From the NCBI RefSeq assembly GCF_001879715.1, contig NZ_MNBW01000013.1:62001-126000 (forward strand): a DNA stretch of 64,000 nucleotides. Direction: 5' to 3'. The notes beneath the pieces were generated by a model. That model made no database searches. It saw only the letters and a list, made by a program, of their open reading frames with translations, and was not told the DNA's origin. The DNA comes from Nioella nitratireducens (GTDB lineage Bacteria > Pseudomonadota > Alphaproteobacteria > Rhodobacterales > Rhodobacteraceae). Of this stretch, positions 54,970-63,938 are shown piece by piece. Position 1 is the first letter of the stretch, and every line of letters starts with the position of its first letter. The translations under genes were made by a program, and so were the position numbers.

Positions 54970-55674
54970 TTATTCTGCGGCCATGCCGGGGGCGGGGTTG
55001 GTGGGCAGGTCCATCCGGGCGAGCATGTCGCGGCTTGCCGGGCAGCCTGCATTGGGGTCGGGGCCGAAACGGACCTCGCTTTCCTCCCAGACGGCATCGA
55101 GCGCTTCGAGGTCTTCGGGGTCGGTTTCCGGCTGGTCCATCAGTTCGGCCACCGCCGCCTGATCCGCCGCCACCCCGGCCAATTGGGACAAAGCGGCGAA
55201 CGCGGACGCATAGGTGCTGTCCCGCCGGAACAGACGTTCCGTCAGGGCCTCGATTATATGCGCCGCGTCCGCCAAGGTTTCCTGCGCCACGACGAAGGGT
55301 TGGGTGGACAGGAATTCCAAAAGCACCGGCAAGTGGTCGGGCAGTTCCGAGGTGGTGGGTTCAAAGCCGCCATCGCGGTAGGTTTCGAGCAGGCTGACCA
55401 TCGCGCCGCCCCGGTCCCGGCTTTCGCCGTGGACATGTTCGAACAGGTTGAGCGACAGCGTCCGAGACCGGTCGAAGAGCATCACGTAGGTTTCTTGCAA
55501 TTCGTAGATGTCGCGCTGCGCAAGGGCCTCGACCAGCGGGCGCAGGGCCCGCCGGGCGGCGGCAGTCAGCCGGGGTTCAGATGCCAGAACCGCGCCGATT
55601 TCCGGCATGGCGGTCTGAAGGCCCTCGGTCGGGTAGCTCAGGATCAGCGACAGGGCTTTCAATGTGCGGTCCAT
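54970..55674 (-). CDS. narJ: Nitrate reductase assembly chaperone
   Basis: 234 residues, mostly helical. TLKALSLILSYPTEGLQTAM at the N terminus, LQETYVMLFDRSRTLSLNLFEHVHG (the DRS..LSL.LFEH core) and LPDHLPVLLEFLS are NarJ hallmarks. It binds the NarG N terminus until the molybdenum cofactor is inserted. It ends 12 bp before narI. Confidence 0.97.
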   Translation of the reverse strand: MDRTLKALSLILSYPTEGLQTAMPEIGAVLASEPRLTAAARRALRPLVEALAQRDIYELQETYVMLFDRSRTLSLNLFEHVHGESRDRGGAMVSLLETYRDGGFEPTTSELPDHLPVLLEFLSTQPFVVAQETLADAAHIIEALTERLFRRDSTYASAFAALSQLAGVAADQAAVAELMDQPETDPEDLEALDAVWEESEVRFGPDPNAGCPASRDMLARMDLPTNPAPGMAAE

Positions 55675-55675
55675 T

Positions 55676-57199
55676 TCAGCGCACCTCCTCGGGCATTTTC
55701 AGGGGACGTTTGGACGTGCCGAAGAGCGAGGGTTTCGAAATCCCCGTCGAGCAGCCGTTGCCATCTGTAAAGCCGCAGCCGGATTTGAGGTCATAGGCCT
55801 CTTCCACCTGCTCGCGGTGCGTGGTGGGAATCACGAACCGGTCTTCGTAATCTGCCAGCGCCATGATCTTGTACATGTCCTCGATGGTGCGTCCCGACAG
55901 GCCGACGCGGGCAGCGATGCCTTCATCGTTGACACCATCAACGGTCTTGGCCCGCATGTAGGACCGCATGGCCAGCATCCGTTCCAGGGCATGGGCCACG
56001 GGTTCCTCGTCGCCCGCGGTCAGCATATTGGCCAGGTATTTCAGCGGGATGCGCAGGTTGCGCACATCGGGCATGTCGCGGTCGGCGCCGATCGCCCCGG
56101 CCTCGGCCGCGTTCTGGATCGGGGAAAGCGGCGGGATGTACCACACCATCGGCAGCGTCCGGTATTCGGGGTGCAGCGGGAACGCCACCTTCCACTCCAT
56201 CGCCATTTTCCAGATCGGGCTGTCCTGTGCGGCCTTGATCCAGTCTTCGGGGATGCCGTCGGCGCGCGCGGTCTCCTGCACCACCGGGTCGCTCGGGTCG
56301 AGGAACACGCCAAGCTGCGCGTCGTAGAGGTCCATTTCCTCGGCGGCGTTTGCCGCTTCCTCGATCTTGTCGGCGTCGTAAAGCATCACGCCGAGATAGC
56401 GGATGCGGCCAACGCAGGTTTCCGAACAGACCGTGGGGTTGCCCGATTCAATGCGCGGATAGCACAGCGTGCATTTCTCGGATTTGCCGGTCGACCAGTT
56501 GTAGTAGATCTTCTTGTAGGGGCAGCCCGACACGCACATCCGCCAGCCCCGGCATTTTTCCTGGTCGATCAGGACGATCCCGTCCTCTTCGCGCTTGTAG
56601 ATCGCGCCCGAGGGGCATGACGCAGCACAGGCGGGGTTCAGGCAGTGTTCGCACAGCCGCGGGAGATACATCATGAAGGTGTTCTCGTATTCGCCGTAGA
56701 TCTGCTTCTGGATGCCCTCGAAGTTGTAATCCTGGGACCGTTTCGAGAATTCGCCGCCAAGGATTTCTTCCCAGTTCGGGCCCTTCTCGATCTTCTCGAT
56801 CCGCTCGCCGGTGATCTTGGAATAGGGGCGTGCCGTCGGGAACGCCTGCATTTCCGGCGCGCTTTTCAGGTGGTCGTGGTCGAAATCGAACGGCTCGTAG
56901 TAATCGTCGATCTCGGGCAGATCGGGGTTGGCGAAGATATTGGCGAGAATGCGCCACTTGGCGCCCTGTTTGGGTTGCAGCTTGCCAGACTTGGTCCGCT
57001 CCCACCCGCCATTCCAGCGCTTCTGGTTTTCCCAGTCCGTCGGATAGCCGGTGCCGGGCTTGGTTTCGACGTTGTTGAACCACGCGTATTCGACGCCGTC
57101 GCGGCTGGTCCAGACGTTCTTGCAGGTGACGGAACAGGTGTGGCACCCGATGCATTTGTCGAGGTTCAGCACCATGCCGATTTGTGCACGAATTCTCAT
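55676..57199 (-). CDS. narH: Respiratory nitrate reductase beta subunit
   Basis: 507 residues. Carries three [4Fe-4S] and one [3Fe-4S] cluster. The N-terminal ligands are C16, C19, C22 and C26 (KCIGCHTCSVTCKNVW). Other clusters come from CEHCLNPACAASCPSGA, KCRGWRMCVSGCPYKK (with Trp in place of a cysteine) and CTLCYPRIESGNPTVCSETC. It links NarI to NarG in the cytoplasm. Its ATG overlaps the narG stop by 4 bp. Confidence 0.98.
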   Translation of the reverse strand: MRIRAQIGMVLNLDKCIGCHTCSVTCKNVWTSRDGVEYAWFNNVETKPGTGYPTDWENQKRWNGGWERTKSGKLQPKQGAKWRILANIFANPDLPEIDDYYEPFDFDHDHLKSAPEMQAFPTARPYSKITGERIEKIEKGPNWEEILGGEFSKRSQDYNFEGIQKQIYGEYENTFMMYLPRLCEHCLNPACAASCPSGAIYKREEDGIVLIDQEKCRGWRMCVSGCPYKKIYYNWSTGKSEKCTLCYPRIESGNPTVCSETCVGRIRYLGVMLYDADKIEEAANAAEEMDLYDAQLGVFLDPSDPVVQETARADGIPEDWIKAAQDSPIWKMAMEWKVAFPLHPEYRTLPMVWYIPPLSPIQNAAEAGAIGADRDMPDVRNLRIPLKYLANMLTAGDEEPVAHALERMLAMRSYMRAKTVDGVNDEGIAARVGLSGRTIEDMYKIMALADYEDRFVIPTTHREQVEEAYDLKSGCGFTDGNGCSTGISKPSLFGTSKRPLKMPEEVR

Positions 57200-60100
57200 T
57201 CTGCGGCCTCCTTTGCGGTCGCTTCCTGGTCGAGCCAGTCGACCTTGTTCATTTTCCTGACGACGACAAATTCATCCCGGTTCGCGCCAACGGTGCCGTA
57301 GTAGTTGAAGCCATAGGATTGCTGGGCATAACCGCCGATCATGTGCGTGGGCTTGAGCGTGGTGCGGGTGACCGAGTTGTGGATGCCGCCACGCAGGCCG
57401 GTTTTCTGAGACCCCGGCGTGTTCACGATCTTTTCCTGCGCGTGATACATGAAGGTGGTGCCGTCCTTGATCCGCTGGGATACCACGGCCCGCGCGGTCA
57501 GTGCGCCGTTGACGTTGTAAAGCTCGACCCAGTCGTTATCGACGATTCCGGCGGTCATCGCGTCGTTCTCGGAAATCCAGATCACCGGCCCGCCCCTGTT
57601 CAGCGTCAGCATCAACAGGTTGTCGGAATAGGTGGAATGGATGCCCCATTTCTGGTGCGGCGTGATGAAGTTCAGCACCACATGCGGCTGGTTATCGCGG
57701 GCGTCGGTGTTGACCTCACCGGTGATGGTCTTGAGATCGACCGGAGGCCGGTAGGACATGAAGCCTTCACCGAACGCCCGCATCCACAAGTGATCCTGAT
57801 AGAGTTGCTGGCGTCCCGTGAGTGTGCGCCATGGGATCAGTTCGTGGACATTGGTGTAACCCGCGTTATAGCTGACCTTCTCGCTTTCGATGCCCGACCA
57901 TGTGGGGCTGGAGATGATCTTGCGCGGCTGCGCGGCAATATCGCGGAAGCGGATCTTGTTGTGATGTTCGCCCTCGGCCAGGTGCGCGTGTTCGCGGCCC
58001 GTGGCCTTGGACAGGGCATTCCATGCCTTGACGGCGACCTCGCCGTTGGTTTCGGGGGCAAGCATCAGGATCACCTCGGCCGCGTCAATGGCGGTGTCGA
58101 TCACCGGGCGGCCCTTGGCGGGGCCATCCAGCCGCTCGCCGTTCAGGGCCTTGAGTTGCGCGATCTCGTCCTCGGTGTTCCAGTTGATGCCCTTGCCGCC
58201 GTTGCCGAGCGTATCCAAGAGCGGCCCGAGTGCGGTGAACCGGTCGTAGAGCGCCGGGTAATCCCGTTCGACAGCGACGTAGGCGGGCGCGGTCTTGCCC
58301 GGGATCAGGTCGCATTCGCCCTTCTTCCAGTCCTTGACCTGGTCCTGCGCGATCTCGGCCGGCGTGTCGTGCAGGATCGGCAGCGCGACGATGTCGGTTT
58401 CCTTGCCCAGGATTTCGGGCGCCACCTCGGAGAACTTCCTGGCGATGGCCTTGAAGATTTCCCAGTCGGACTTGCTCTCGTAGGCCGGGTCCACCGCCGC
58501 TTGCAGCGGGTGGATGAACGGGTGCATGTCGCTGGTGTTCATGTCGTCCTTTTCGTACCAACTGGCCGTTGGCAGAACGATGTCGGAATAGACGCAAGTG
58601 GTGGACATGCGGAAGTCGATGGTGACCAGCAGGTCCAGCTTTCCGCGCGGGGCGTCGTCGTGCCAGACCGCCTCTTTCGGCAATTGCCGGCCTTCCTCGC
58701 CCAGATCCTTGCCCAACACGCCGTGATCGGTGCCAAGCAGGTGCTTGAGGAAGTATTCGTGCCCCTTGCCCGACGACCCCAGCAGGTTCGAGCGCCAGAC
58801 GAAGAGGTTGCGCGGCCAGTTTTCCGGCGCGTCCGGGTCTTCGCAGGACATGGCCAGCTCGCCGGATTTGAGCTGTTCGGTCACGTAAGCCGGAATCTCC
58901 TTGCCCGCCGCCTTGGCGGCTTTCGCCACGTCCAGCGGGTTCGACTTCAACTGCGGGGCCGAGGGCAACCAGCCCATGCGTTCGGCCCGGATGTTGTAGT
59001 CGATCAGGCTGGCATCCCAGTCGCCCTCGGGTGCCGTCGGCGACAGCAATTCGCCTGAGCTGAGCGTTTCATACCGCCATTGGTTGGTATGGGCATACCA
59101 GGCCGAGGTGGAGTTCATGTGCCGTGGTGGCCGGTTCCAGTCGAGCGCGAAGGCCAGCGGCTGCCAGCCGGTTTGCGGGCGCAGCTTTTCCTGCCCCACA
59201 TAGTGCGCCCAACCCCCGCCGGATTGCCCCACGCAACCGCACATCACCAGCATGTTGATGACGCCGCGATAATTCATGTCCATGTGGAACCAGTGGTTCA
59301 TGGCCGCGCCGATGATGACCATGGATTTTCCGTTGGTCTTTTCGGCGTTGTGGGCGAATTCGCGGGCGACGTGGATGATCTTGTCGGCGCGCACGCCGGT
59401 GATCTTCTCGGCCCATGCGGGCGTGCCCGGCATCTCGTCGGCATAGTCGGACGTGACCCAATCCCCGCCCAGTCCCCGGTCGAGGCCGTAATTGGCGCAG
59501 AACAGGTCGAACACCGTGGCGACCTTGACGTCGCCATTGTCGGTCTTGAGCGTCTTGACCGGAAGGTTGCGGGTCAAGACGCCGGGGTGGTCGGCATCGG
59601 TTGCAAAGGCCGCACTCGCCTCACCGCCGAAATAGGGGAAGTCGACGCCGACCACATCGTCATGGTCCTCTTCGAGGATCAGCGACATTTTCAGCCGGGT
59701 TTCGGCTTCGGCGGCCTTTTCTTCGAGGTTCCATTCGCCCGCTTCGCCCCAGCGATAGCCGATGGACCCATTGGGCGCGACCAGCCCGCTGGACAATTCG
59801 TCAACACCGACGGTCTTCCACTCGGGGTTGTTCTCTTCGCCCAGTTTGCCGTCGAGATCATCGGCGCGCAGGAAGCGGCCCGGGATCAGCTTGCCGTCCT
59901 TTTCCTCCAGCTTCACCAGCATCGGGAAGTCGGAATACTTGCGGCAATACTCCTCGAAATAATCGACCTGCCGGTCGAGGTGGAACTCGCGCAGGATGAC
60001 GTGGCCGAAGGCCATTGCCAGCGCCGCGTCGGTACCCTGTTTGACGTTCAGCCAGACGTCACCGAACTTGGCGGCCTCGGAATAGTCGGGGCAGATGACG

Positions 60101-60936
60101 GCGGATTTGGTGCCTTTGTAGCGCGCCTCGGTGTAGAAATGCGCGTCGGGCGTGCGCGTCTGCGGCACGTTGGACCCCCACAGCAGCAGGTAGCCCGCGT
60201 TATACCAGTCGGCACTCTCGGGCACGTCGGTCTGTTCGCCCCAGGTCATCGGGCTGGCGGGCGGCAGGTCGCAATACCAGTCGTAGAAGCTCATGCAGAC
60301 GCCGCCGAGCAGCGACAGGTAGCGGCTGCCCGCAGCATAGGAAATCATCGACATTGCCGGAATGGGCGAGAATCCGAAAACGCGGTCGGGCCCGTATGTC
60401 TTGGCGGTGTAGGCGTTGGCGGCGGCGACGATCTCGGTCGCCTCGTCCCAATCGGCGCGCACGAAACCGCCCTTGCCCCGCGTGGTGACATAGCTTGCGC
60501 GCAGGATCGGATCGGTCTGGATCGCGGTCCACGCCTCGATCGGCGACATGGTTTCGCGCATCCGCCGCCACGCCCGCATCAGGTGGCCGCGAATGAGCGG
60601 GTTTTTCACCCGGTTGGCAGAATAGAGATACCAGCTATAGCTTGCCCCCCGCGCACAGCCGCGCGGTTCATGGTTGGGCAGGTCGGGGCGGGTGCGGGGA
60701 TAATCGGTTTGCTGGGTTTCCCATGTCACGATGCCGGACTTCACGTAGATCTTCCAGCTGCACGACCCGGTGCAGTTCACCCCGTGGGTCGAGCGCACGA
60801 TCTTGTCGTGCCGCCAGCGGTTTCTGTAGGTGTCTTCCCAGTCGCGGTTTTCGCGCGTGACCTGTCCATGGCCATCCGAGAAACGGTCCAATTCCTTGGA
60901 TTGGAGGAAATTCAGTCTGTCGAGCAGGTGGCTCAT
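57196..60936 (-). CDS. narG: Respiratory nitrate reductase alpha subunit
   Basis: 1246 residues. Binds Mo-bis-MGD and reduces nitrate to nitrite. The FS0 ligands are H51, C55, C59 and C94 (HGVNCTGSCSWK, PRGCARGASYSWY). The Mo-ligating aspartate is D219 in MSFYDWYCDLP. The N terminus SHLLDRLNFLQSKELDRFSDGHG is the remnant twin-arginine-like region that NarJ binds. It keeps the enzyme cytoplasmic, as in NarG and not NapA. It lies 81 bp downstream of narK2 with no obvious separate promoter. Confidence 0.98.
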   Translation of the reverse strand: MSHLLDRLNFLQSKELDRFSDGHGQVTRENRDWEDTYRNRWRHDKIVRSTHGVNCTGSCSWKIYVKSGIVTWETQQTDYPRTRPDLPNHEPRGCARGASYSWYLYSANRVKNPLIRGHLMRAWRRMRETMSPIEAWTAIQTDPILRASYVTTRGKGGFVRADWDEATEIVAAANAYTAKTYGPDRVFGFSPIPAMSMISYAAGSRYLSLLGGVCMSFYDWYCDLPPASPMTWGEQTDVPESADWYNAGYLLLWGSNVPQTRTPDAHFYTEARYKGTKSAVICPDYSEAAKFGDVWLNVKQGTDAALAMAFGHVILREFHLDRQVDYFEEYCRKYSDFPMLVKLEEKDGKLIPGRFLRADDLDGKLGEENNPEWKTVGVDELSSGLVAPNGSIGYRWGEAGEWNLEEKAAEAETRLKMSLILEEDHDDVVGVDFPYFGGEASAAFATDADHPGVLTRNLPVKTLKTDNGDVKVATVFDLFCANYGLDRGLGGDWVTSDYADEMPGTPAWAEKITGVRADKIIHVAREFAHNAEKTNGKSMVIIGAAMNHWFHMDMNYRGVINMLVMCGCVGQSGGGWAHYVGQEKLRPQTGWQPLAFALDWNRPPRHMNSTSAWYAHTNQWRYETLSSGELLSPTAPEGDWDASLIDYNIRAERMGWLPSAPQLKSNPLDVAKAAKAAGKEIPAYVTEQLKSGELAMSCEDPDAPENWPRNLFVWRSNLLGSSGKGHEYFLKHLLGTDHGVLGKDLGEEGRQLPKEAVWHDDAPRGKLDLLVTIDFRMSTTCVYSDIVLPTASWYEKDDMNTSDMHPFIHPLQAAVDPAYESKSDWEIFKAIARKFSEVAPEILGKETDIVALPILHDTPAEIAQDQVKDWKKGECDLIPGKTAPAYVAVERDYPALYDRFTALGPLLDTLGNGGKGINWNTEDEIAQLKALNGERLDGPAKGRPVIDTAIDAAEVILMLAPETNGEVAVKAWNALSKATGREHAHLAEGEHHNKIRFRDIAAQPRKIISSPTWSGIESEKVSYNAGYTNVHELIPWRTLTGRQQLYQDHLWMRAFGEGFMSYRPPVDLKTITGEVNTDARDNQPHVVLNFITPHQKWGIHSTYSDNLLMLTLNRGGPVIWISENDAMTAGIVDNDWVELYNVNGALTARAVVSQRIKDGTTFMYHAQEKIVNTPGSQKTGLRGGIHNSVTRTTLKPTHMIGGYAQQSYGFNYYGTVGANRDEFVVVRKMNKVDWLDQEATAKEAAE

Positions 60937-61017
60937 TGTGCGTCTCCTTGGGAGGGGTCTCCGCGCGCGGCGCCGCCAGAGGGCGCACGCGCGGGATCGT
61001 TCGGTTGTGTCAGGCTG

Positions 61018-62412
61018 TCAGCACGGCACCGGGGCGTTCTTGCGGCTGTAGAAGATCCAAGTGATCGCAACGCAGATCACGTAGAAGGCCAGGAAGAACC
61101 ACAGGGCAGCAGCCGGTCCGCCGGTGATGGCGATCGAGGTGCCGTAGGCCTTGGGGATGAAGAACGCGCCATAGGCGGCGATGGCCGAGGTGAAGGCGAT
61201 GATGGCCGAACTCTCGCGCTCGGATTGCTTGAGCGTTGCGGCCTCGTCCAGTTGGGGCATCAGCCGCGGCACTTCCTGCCGCATGATCGAGGGGATCATC
61301 TGGAAGGTGGAGGCATTGCCGACACCTGTCAGGAAGAAGAGCGCCATGAAGCAGGCGAAGAAGCCCCAGAAATTGCCGGCGGTGTCGCCAAGCGGCAGGA
61401 AGGTGATCACACCCAGAACCGCGATGATCATGCAAAGGAAGGTCCAGAAGGTCACCCGGCCGCCGCCGAACTTGTCCGAGACCCACCCCGTCGCCGCCCG
61501 GCTGAGCGCGCCCACGAGTGGCCCGAGGAAGGCGTATTGCAGCACGTCCACATCGGGGAACTGCGTGCGCATCAACAGCGGGAAGCCTGCGGAATAGCCG
61601 ATGAAGCTGCCGAAGGTGCCGGTGTAGAGGATGCACATGATCCAGTTATGACGGCGCCGCAGGATCGACATCTGGTCAGAGAGCGATGCCTTGGCATCCG
61701 CGATGTCGTTCATGCCGAACCAGGCGGCCAGCGCCGAGATCACGATGAAGGGCACCCAGATATAGCCCGCATTTTGCAGCCAGAGCTGGCCGCCGTCGGA
61801 CAGTTGCTGAGGCGCGCCGCCGATGGCGCCGAAGACGCCGGTGGTGATGACGATGGGCACCAGGAACTGCATGACGGAAACGCCCGCATTGCCCAGACCG
61901 GCATTCAGTGCCAGGGCGTTGCCCTTGGTCTTCTTGGGATAGAAATAGGCGATATTGGCCATCGAGGAGGCGAAGTTGCCGCCCCCGAACCCGCAGAGCA
62001 ATGCGAGGATCAGGAACATGTTGTAGCTGCTCTCGGGGTTCTGGATCGCCATGCCGATGCCGATGGCGGGCGCCAGCAGCGAGGCGGTCGACAGGGTCGT
62101 CCAGAGACGGCCGCCGAAGATCGGGATCATGAAGCTGTAGAAGATGCGCAGCGTCGCGCCGGACAGGCCGGGCAGGGCCGCCAGCCAGAACCGCTGGCCC
62201 ACGGTGAAGTCAAAACCGATGGCTGGCATTTTGGCCACGACCACGGACCAGACCATCCAGACCGAGAAGGCCAGCAGCAGGTTGGGGATCGAGATCCAGA
62301 GGTTGCGGGCCGCAACGGAGTGGCCCCGTTTCTTCCAGAATTGCGCGTCTTCGGGGCGCCAGTCAGTCAAAGTATGACCTTGCTGACCGATTTGAGTGTC
62401 AGTGCTCGCCAT
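61018..62412 (-). CDS. narK: Nitrate/nitrite transporter, NarK2 type
   Basis: 464 residues, twelve membrane spans. FLLLAFSVWMVWSVVVAKM-like opening (NLLLAFSVWMVWSVVVAKMP), LPGLSGATLRIFYSFMIPIFGGR, and the family's GFGGGNFASSMANIAYFYPKK signature are typical of the type II NarK clade, which exchanges nitrate for nitrite. ATG at 62412, behind GGGAGGCTCCC, is chosen over an upstream in-frame codon. It lies 66 bp after narK1. Confidence 0.93.
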   Translation of the reverse strand: MASTDTQIGQQGHTLTDWRPEDAQFWKKRGHSVAARNLWISIPNLLLAFSVWMVWSVVVAKMPAIGFDFTVGQRFWLAALPGLSGATLRIFYSFMIPIFGGRLWTTLSTASLLAPAIGIGMAIQNPESSYNMFLILALLCGFGGGNFASSMANIAYFYPKKTKGNALALNAGLGNAGVSVMQFLVPIVITTGVFGAIGGAPQQLSDGGQLWLQNAGYIWVPFIVISALAAWFGMNDIADAKASLSDQMSILRRRHNWIMCILYTGTFGSFIGYSAGFPLLMRTQFPDVDVLQYAFLGPLVGALSRAATGWVSDKFGGGRVTFWTFLCMIIAVLGVITFLPLGDTAGNFWGFFACFMALFFLTGVGNASTFQMIPSIMRQEVPRLMPQLDEAATLKQSERESSAIIAFTSAIAAYGAFFIPKAYGTSIAITGGPAAALWFFLAFYVICVAITWIFYSRKNAPVPC

Positions 62413-62442
62413 GGGAGCCTCCCTTTTGGCGGTTATCAAGGA

Positions 62443-62465
62443 CGGGCCGCCGTCGTGACGGCCCG
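62443..62465 (-). other. Hairpin between narK1 and narK2
   Basis: CGGGCCG (62443-62449) and CGGCCCG (62459-62465), 9-nt loop, sit in the 66-bp gap between the two transporter genes. No T run follows. Possible mRNA processing or stability element in a long operon. Confidence 0.4.
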
Positions 62466-62478
62466 CGTTTGTGGGGAA

Positions 62479-63843
62479 TTATTCGGCCGGGCGCGCGCTG
62501 CCGGCGGTGGTGCGCGGCCCATTGTTGTCAGGCTTGGCCAACGGACCCTCGGGCACGTCCGAGAGAAAGAGCTCGTCCGCGAGGCCGGGGTGGCGGGCTT
62601 TTTCCATCCGGCGGATGGCAACGTGCATCCAGACGGTCGAGATTGCCACGATTACGAAGAGCAGCATGAAGGGCGCTGTCCAGACACCGGTCACGTCCAG
62701 TAGGATGCCGAAGCCAATGGGCAGGAAGAAGCCACCAAGACCGCCGATCATGCCGACCAGCCCGCCGACCGCGCCGACATGGTGCGGGTAATAGACGGGG
62801 ATGTGCTTGTAGACGGCGGCCTTGCCGAGGCTCATCATGAACCCGAGGATCACCGTCAGCGCGACGAACATGCCCACCGACAGACCGAAGTCGAAAGAGA
62901 TGGGGCCGGTGATGCCCGTGACGGTATAGGCCGTTTGCGGATAGCTCATCACGAAGAGCACCACGAGCGACACGATAAAGGTCAGGTACATGACGAACCG
63001 TGCGCCCCATTTGTCCGACAACCAGCCGCCAAGCGCCCGAAAGACCGAGCCGGGCAGCGAGTAGAGGCCCGCGAAGACACCGGCCGTCGTCAGTTCCAGC
63101 CCGTAGGCGCCGACATAGTAGCGGGGCAGAAAGCTTGCCAGCGCGACGAAGCCGCCGAAGACGAAGAAATAATAGGTGGCAAAGCGCCAGACCTGGATGT
63201 TTTTCAGAGGCGCCAGTTGCGCCCCCGCCGAGACCGGGCCTTCGCCGGTGCGGCGACGATCCACCTGAACCGGGTCGGTCTTGGCCAACAGGTAGAAAAG
63301 CACGGCGGTGATGGCCAGCACGATGGCATAAATCCGTGCCGTGCCTTCCCATCCGATGGCGACCACCAGGAAGGGGGCCGCGAAATTGGTGACGGCTGCG
63401 CCAACGTTGCCCGCCCCGAAAATGCCAAGGGCCGTGCCCTGACGCTCTTTCTCGAACCAGCGCGAGGTATAGGCGACCCCGACAATGAAGGAGCCACCCG
63501 CGAGACCAAGGCCAAGCGCCGCGATCAGGAAGACCTCGTAGGTGTGAACGCTGGTCAGCAGCCACACGCAGACGGCGGTGATCAGCATTTGCAGCGGGAA
63601 CATGATCCGGCCGCCGAATTGTTCGGTCCAGACGCCGAGGAAGATGCGGCTGACCGAGCCGGTCAGAACCGGCGTGGCCACGAGCAGCCCGAATTCGGTG
63701 TCGTTCAGGCCAAGTTCTTGTTTGATCCGGACCCCGATAATCGAGAAGATGGTCCAGACGGCGAAACAGACCGTGAATGCGAACGTGCTCAGTCCCAAGG
63801 CACGGTACTGGTCCGTGCGTGAGACGCCATCAAGCGTGTGCAT
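62479..63843 (-). CDS. narK: Nitrate transporter, NarK1 type (MFS nitrate/proton symporter)
   Basis: 454 residues, twelve membrane spans. YRALGLSTFAFTVCFAVWTIF, LLVATPVLTGSVSRIFLGVW (NarK motif), GLAGGSFIVGVAYTSRWF and GIFGAGNVGAAVTNF mark the type I clade. The ATG at 63843 has a strong ribosome-binding site (GGAGGGACTCTA). Two ATGs further upstream (63870, 63861) lack one. In some relatives NarK1 and NarK2 are fused into one protein; here they are separate, consecutive genes. First gene of the nar locus. Confidence 0.95.
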   Translation of the reverse strand: MHTLDGVSRTDQYRALGLSTFAFTVCFAVWTIFSIIGVRIKQELGLNDTEFGLLVATPVLTGSVSRIFLGVWTEQFGGRIMFPLQMLITAVCVWLLTSVHTYEVFLIAALGLGLAGGSFIVGVAYTSRWFEKERQGTALGIFGAGNVGAAVTNFAAPFLVVAIGWEGTARIYAIVLAITAVLFYLLAKTDPVQVDRRRTGEGPVSAGAQLAPLKNIQVWRFATYYFFVFGGFVALASFLPRYYVGAYGLELTTAGVFAGLYSLPGSVFRALGGWLSDKWGARFVMYLTFIVSLVVLFVMSYPQTAYTVTGITGPISFDFGLSVGMFVALTVILGFMMSLGKAAVYKHIPVYYPHHVGAVGGLVGMIGGLGGFFLPIGFGILLDVTGVWTAPFMLLFVIVAISTVWMHVAIRRMEKARHPGLADELFLSDVPEGPLAKPDNNGPRTTAGSARPAE

Positions 63844-63924
63844 TAGAGTCCCTCCGTTCATGTGTTTCATAGCAACCCCGACGGGGCTTGGGACATGACC
63901 TGAGGGATCGGAGGAGCTGAAAAC

Positions 63925-63938
63925 TTGATCCAGATCAC
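63925..63938. promoter_or_regulatory. FNR/DNR-type binding site upstream of the nar operon
   Basis: TTGATCCAGATCAC matches the FNR consensus TTGAT-N4-ATCAA in nine of ten positions. Its centre is 88 bp upstream of the narK1 ATG. The implied start site would be near 63890, but the matching -10 is weak. FNR or DNR activation under low oxygen is inferred. A gene on the right, starting outside or near 63985, could also use it. Confidence 0.7.

Noticed and set aside
59080-62703. A 1207-residue open frame on the plus strand
   Set aside because: It runs antisense to narG and narK2, which have full motifs and normal length. The frame has no family signature and is a GC-driven shadow.
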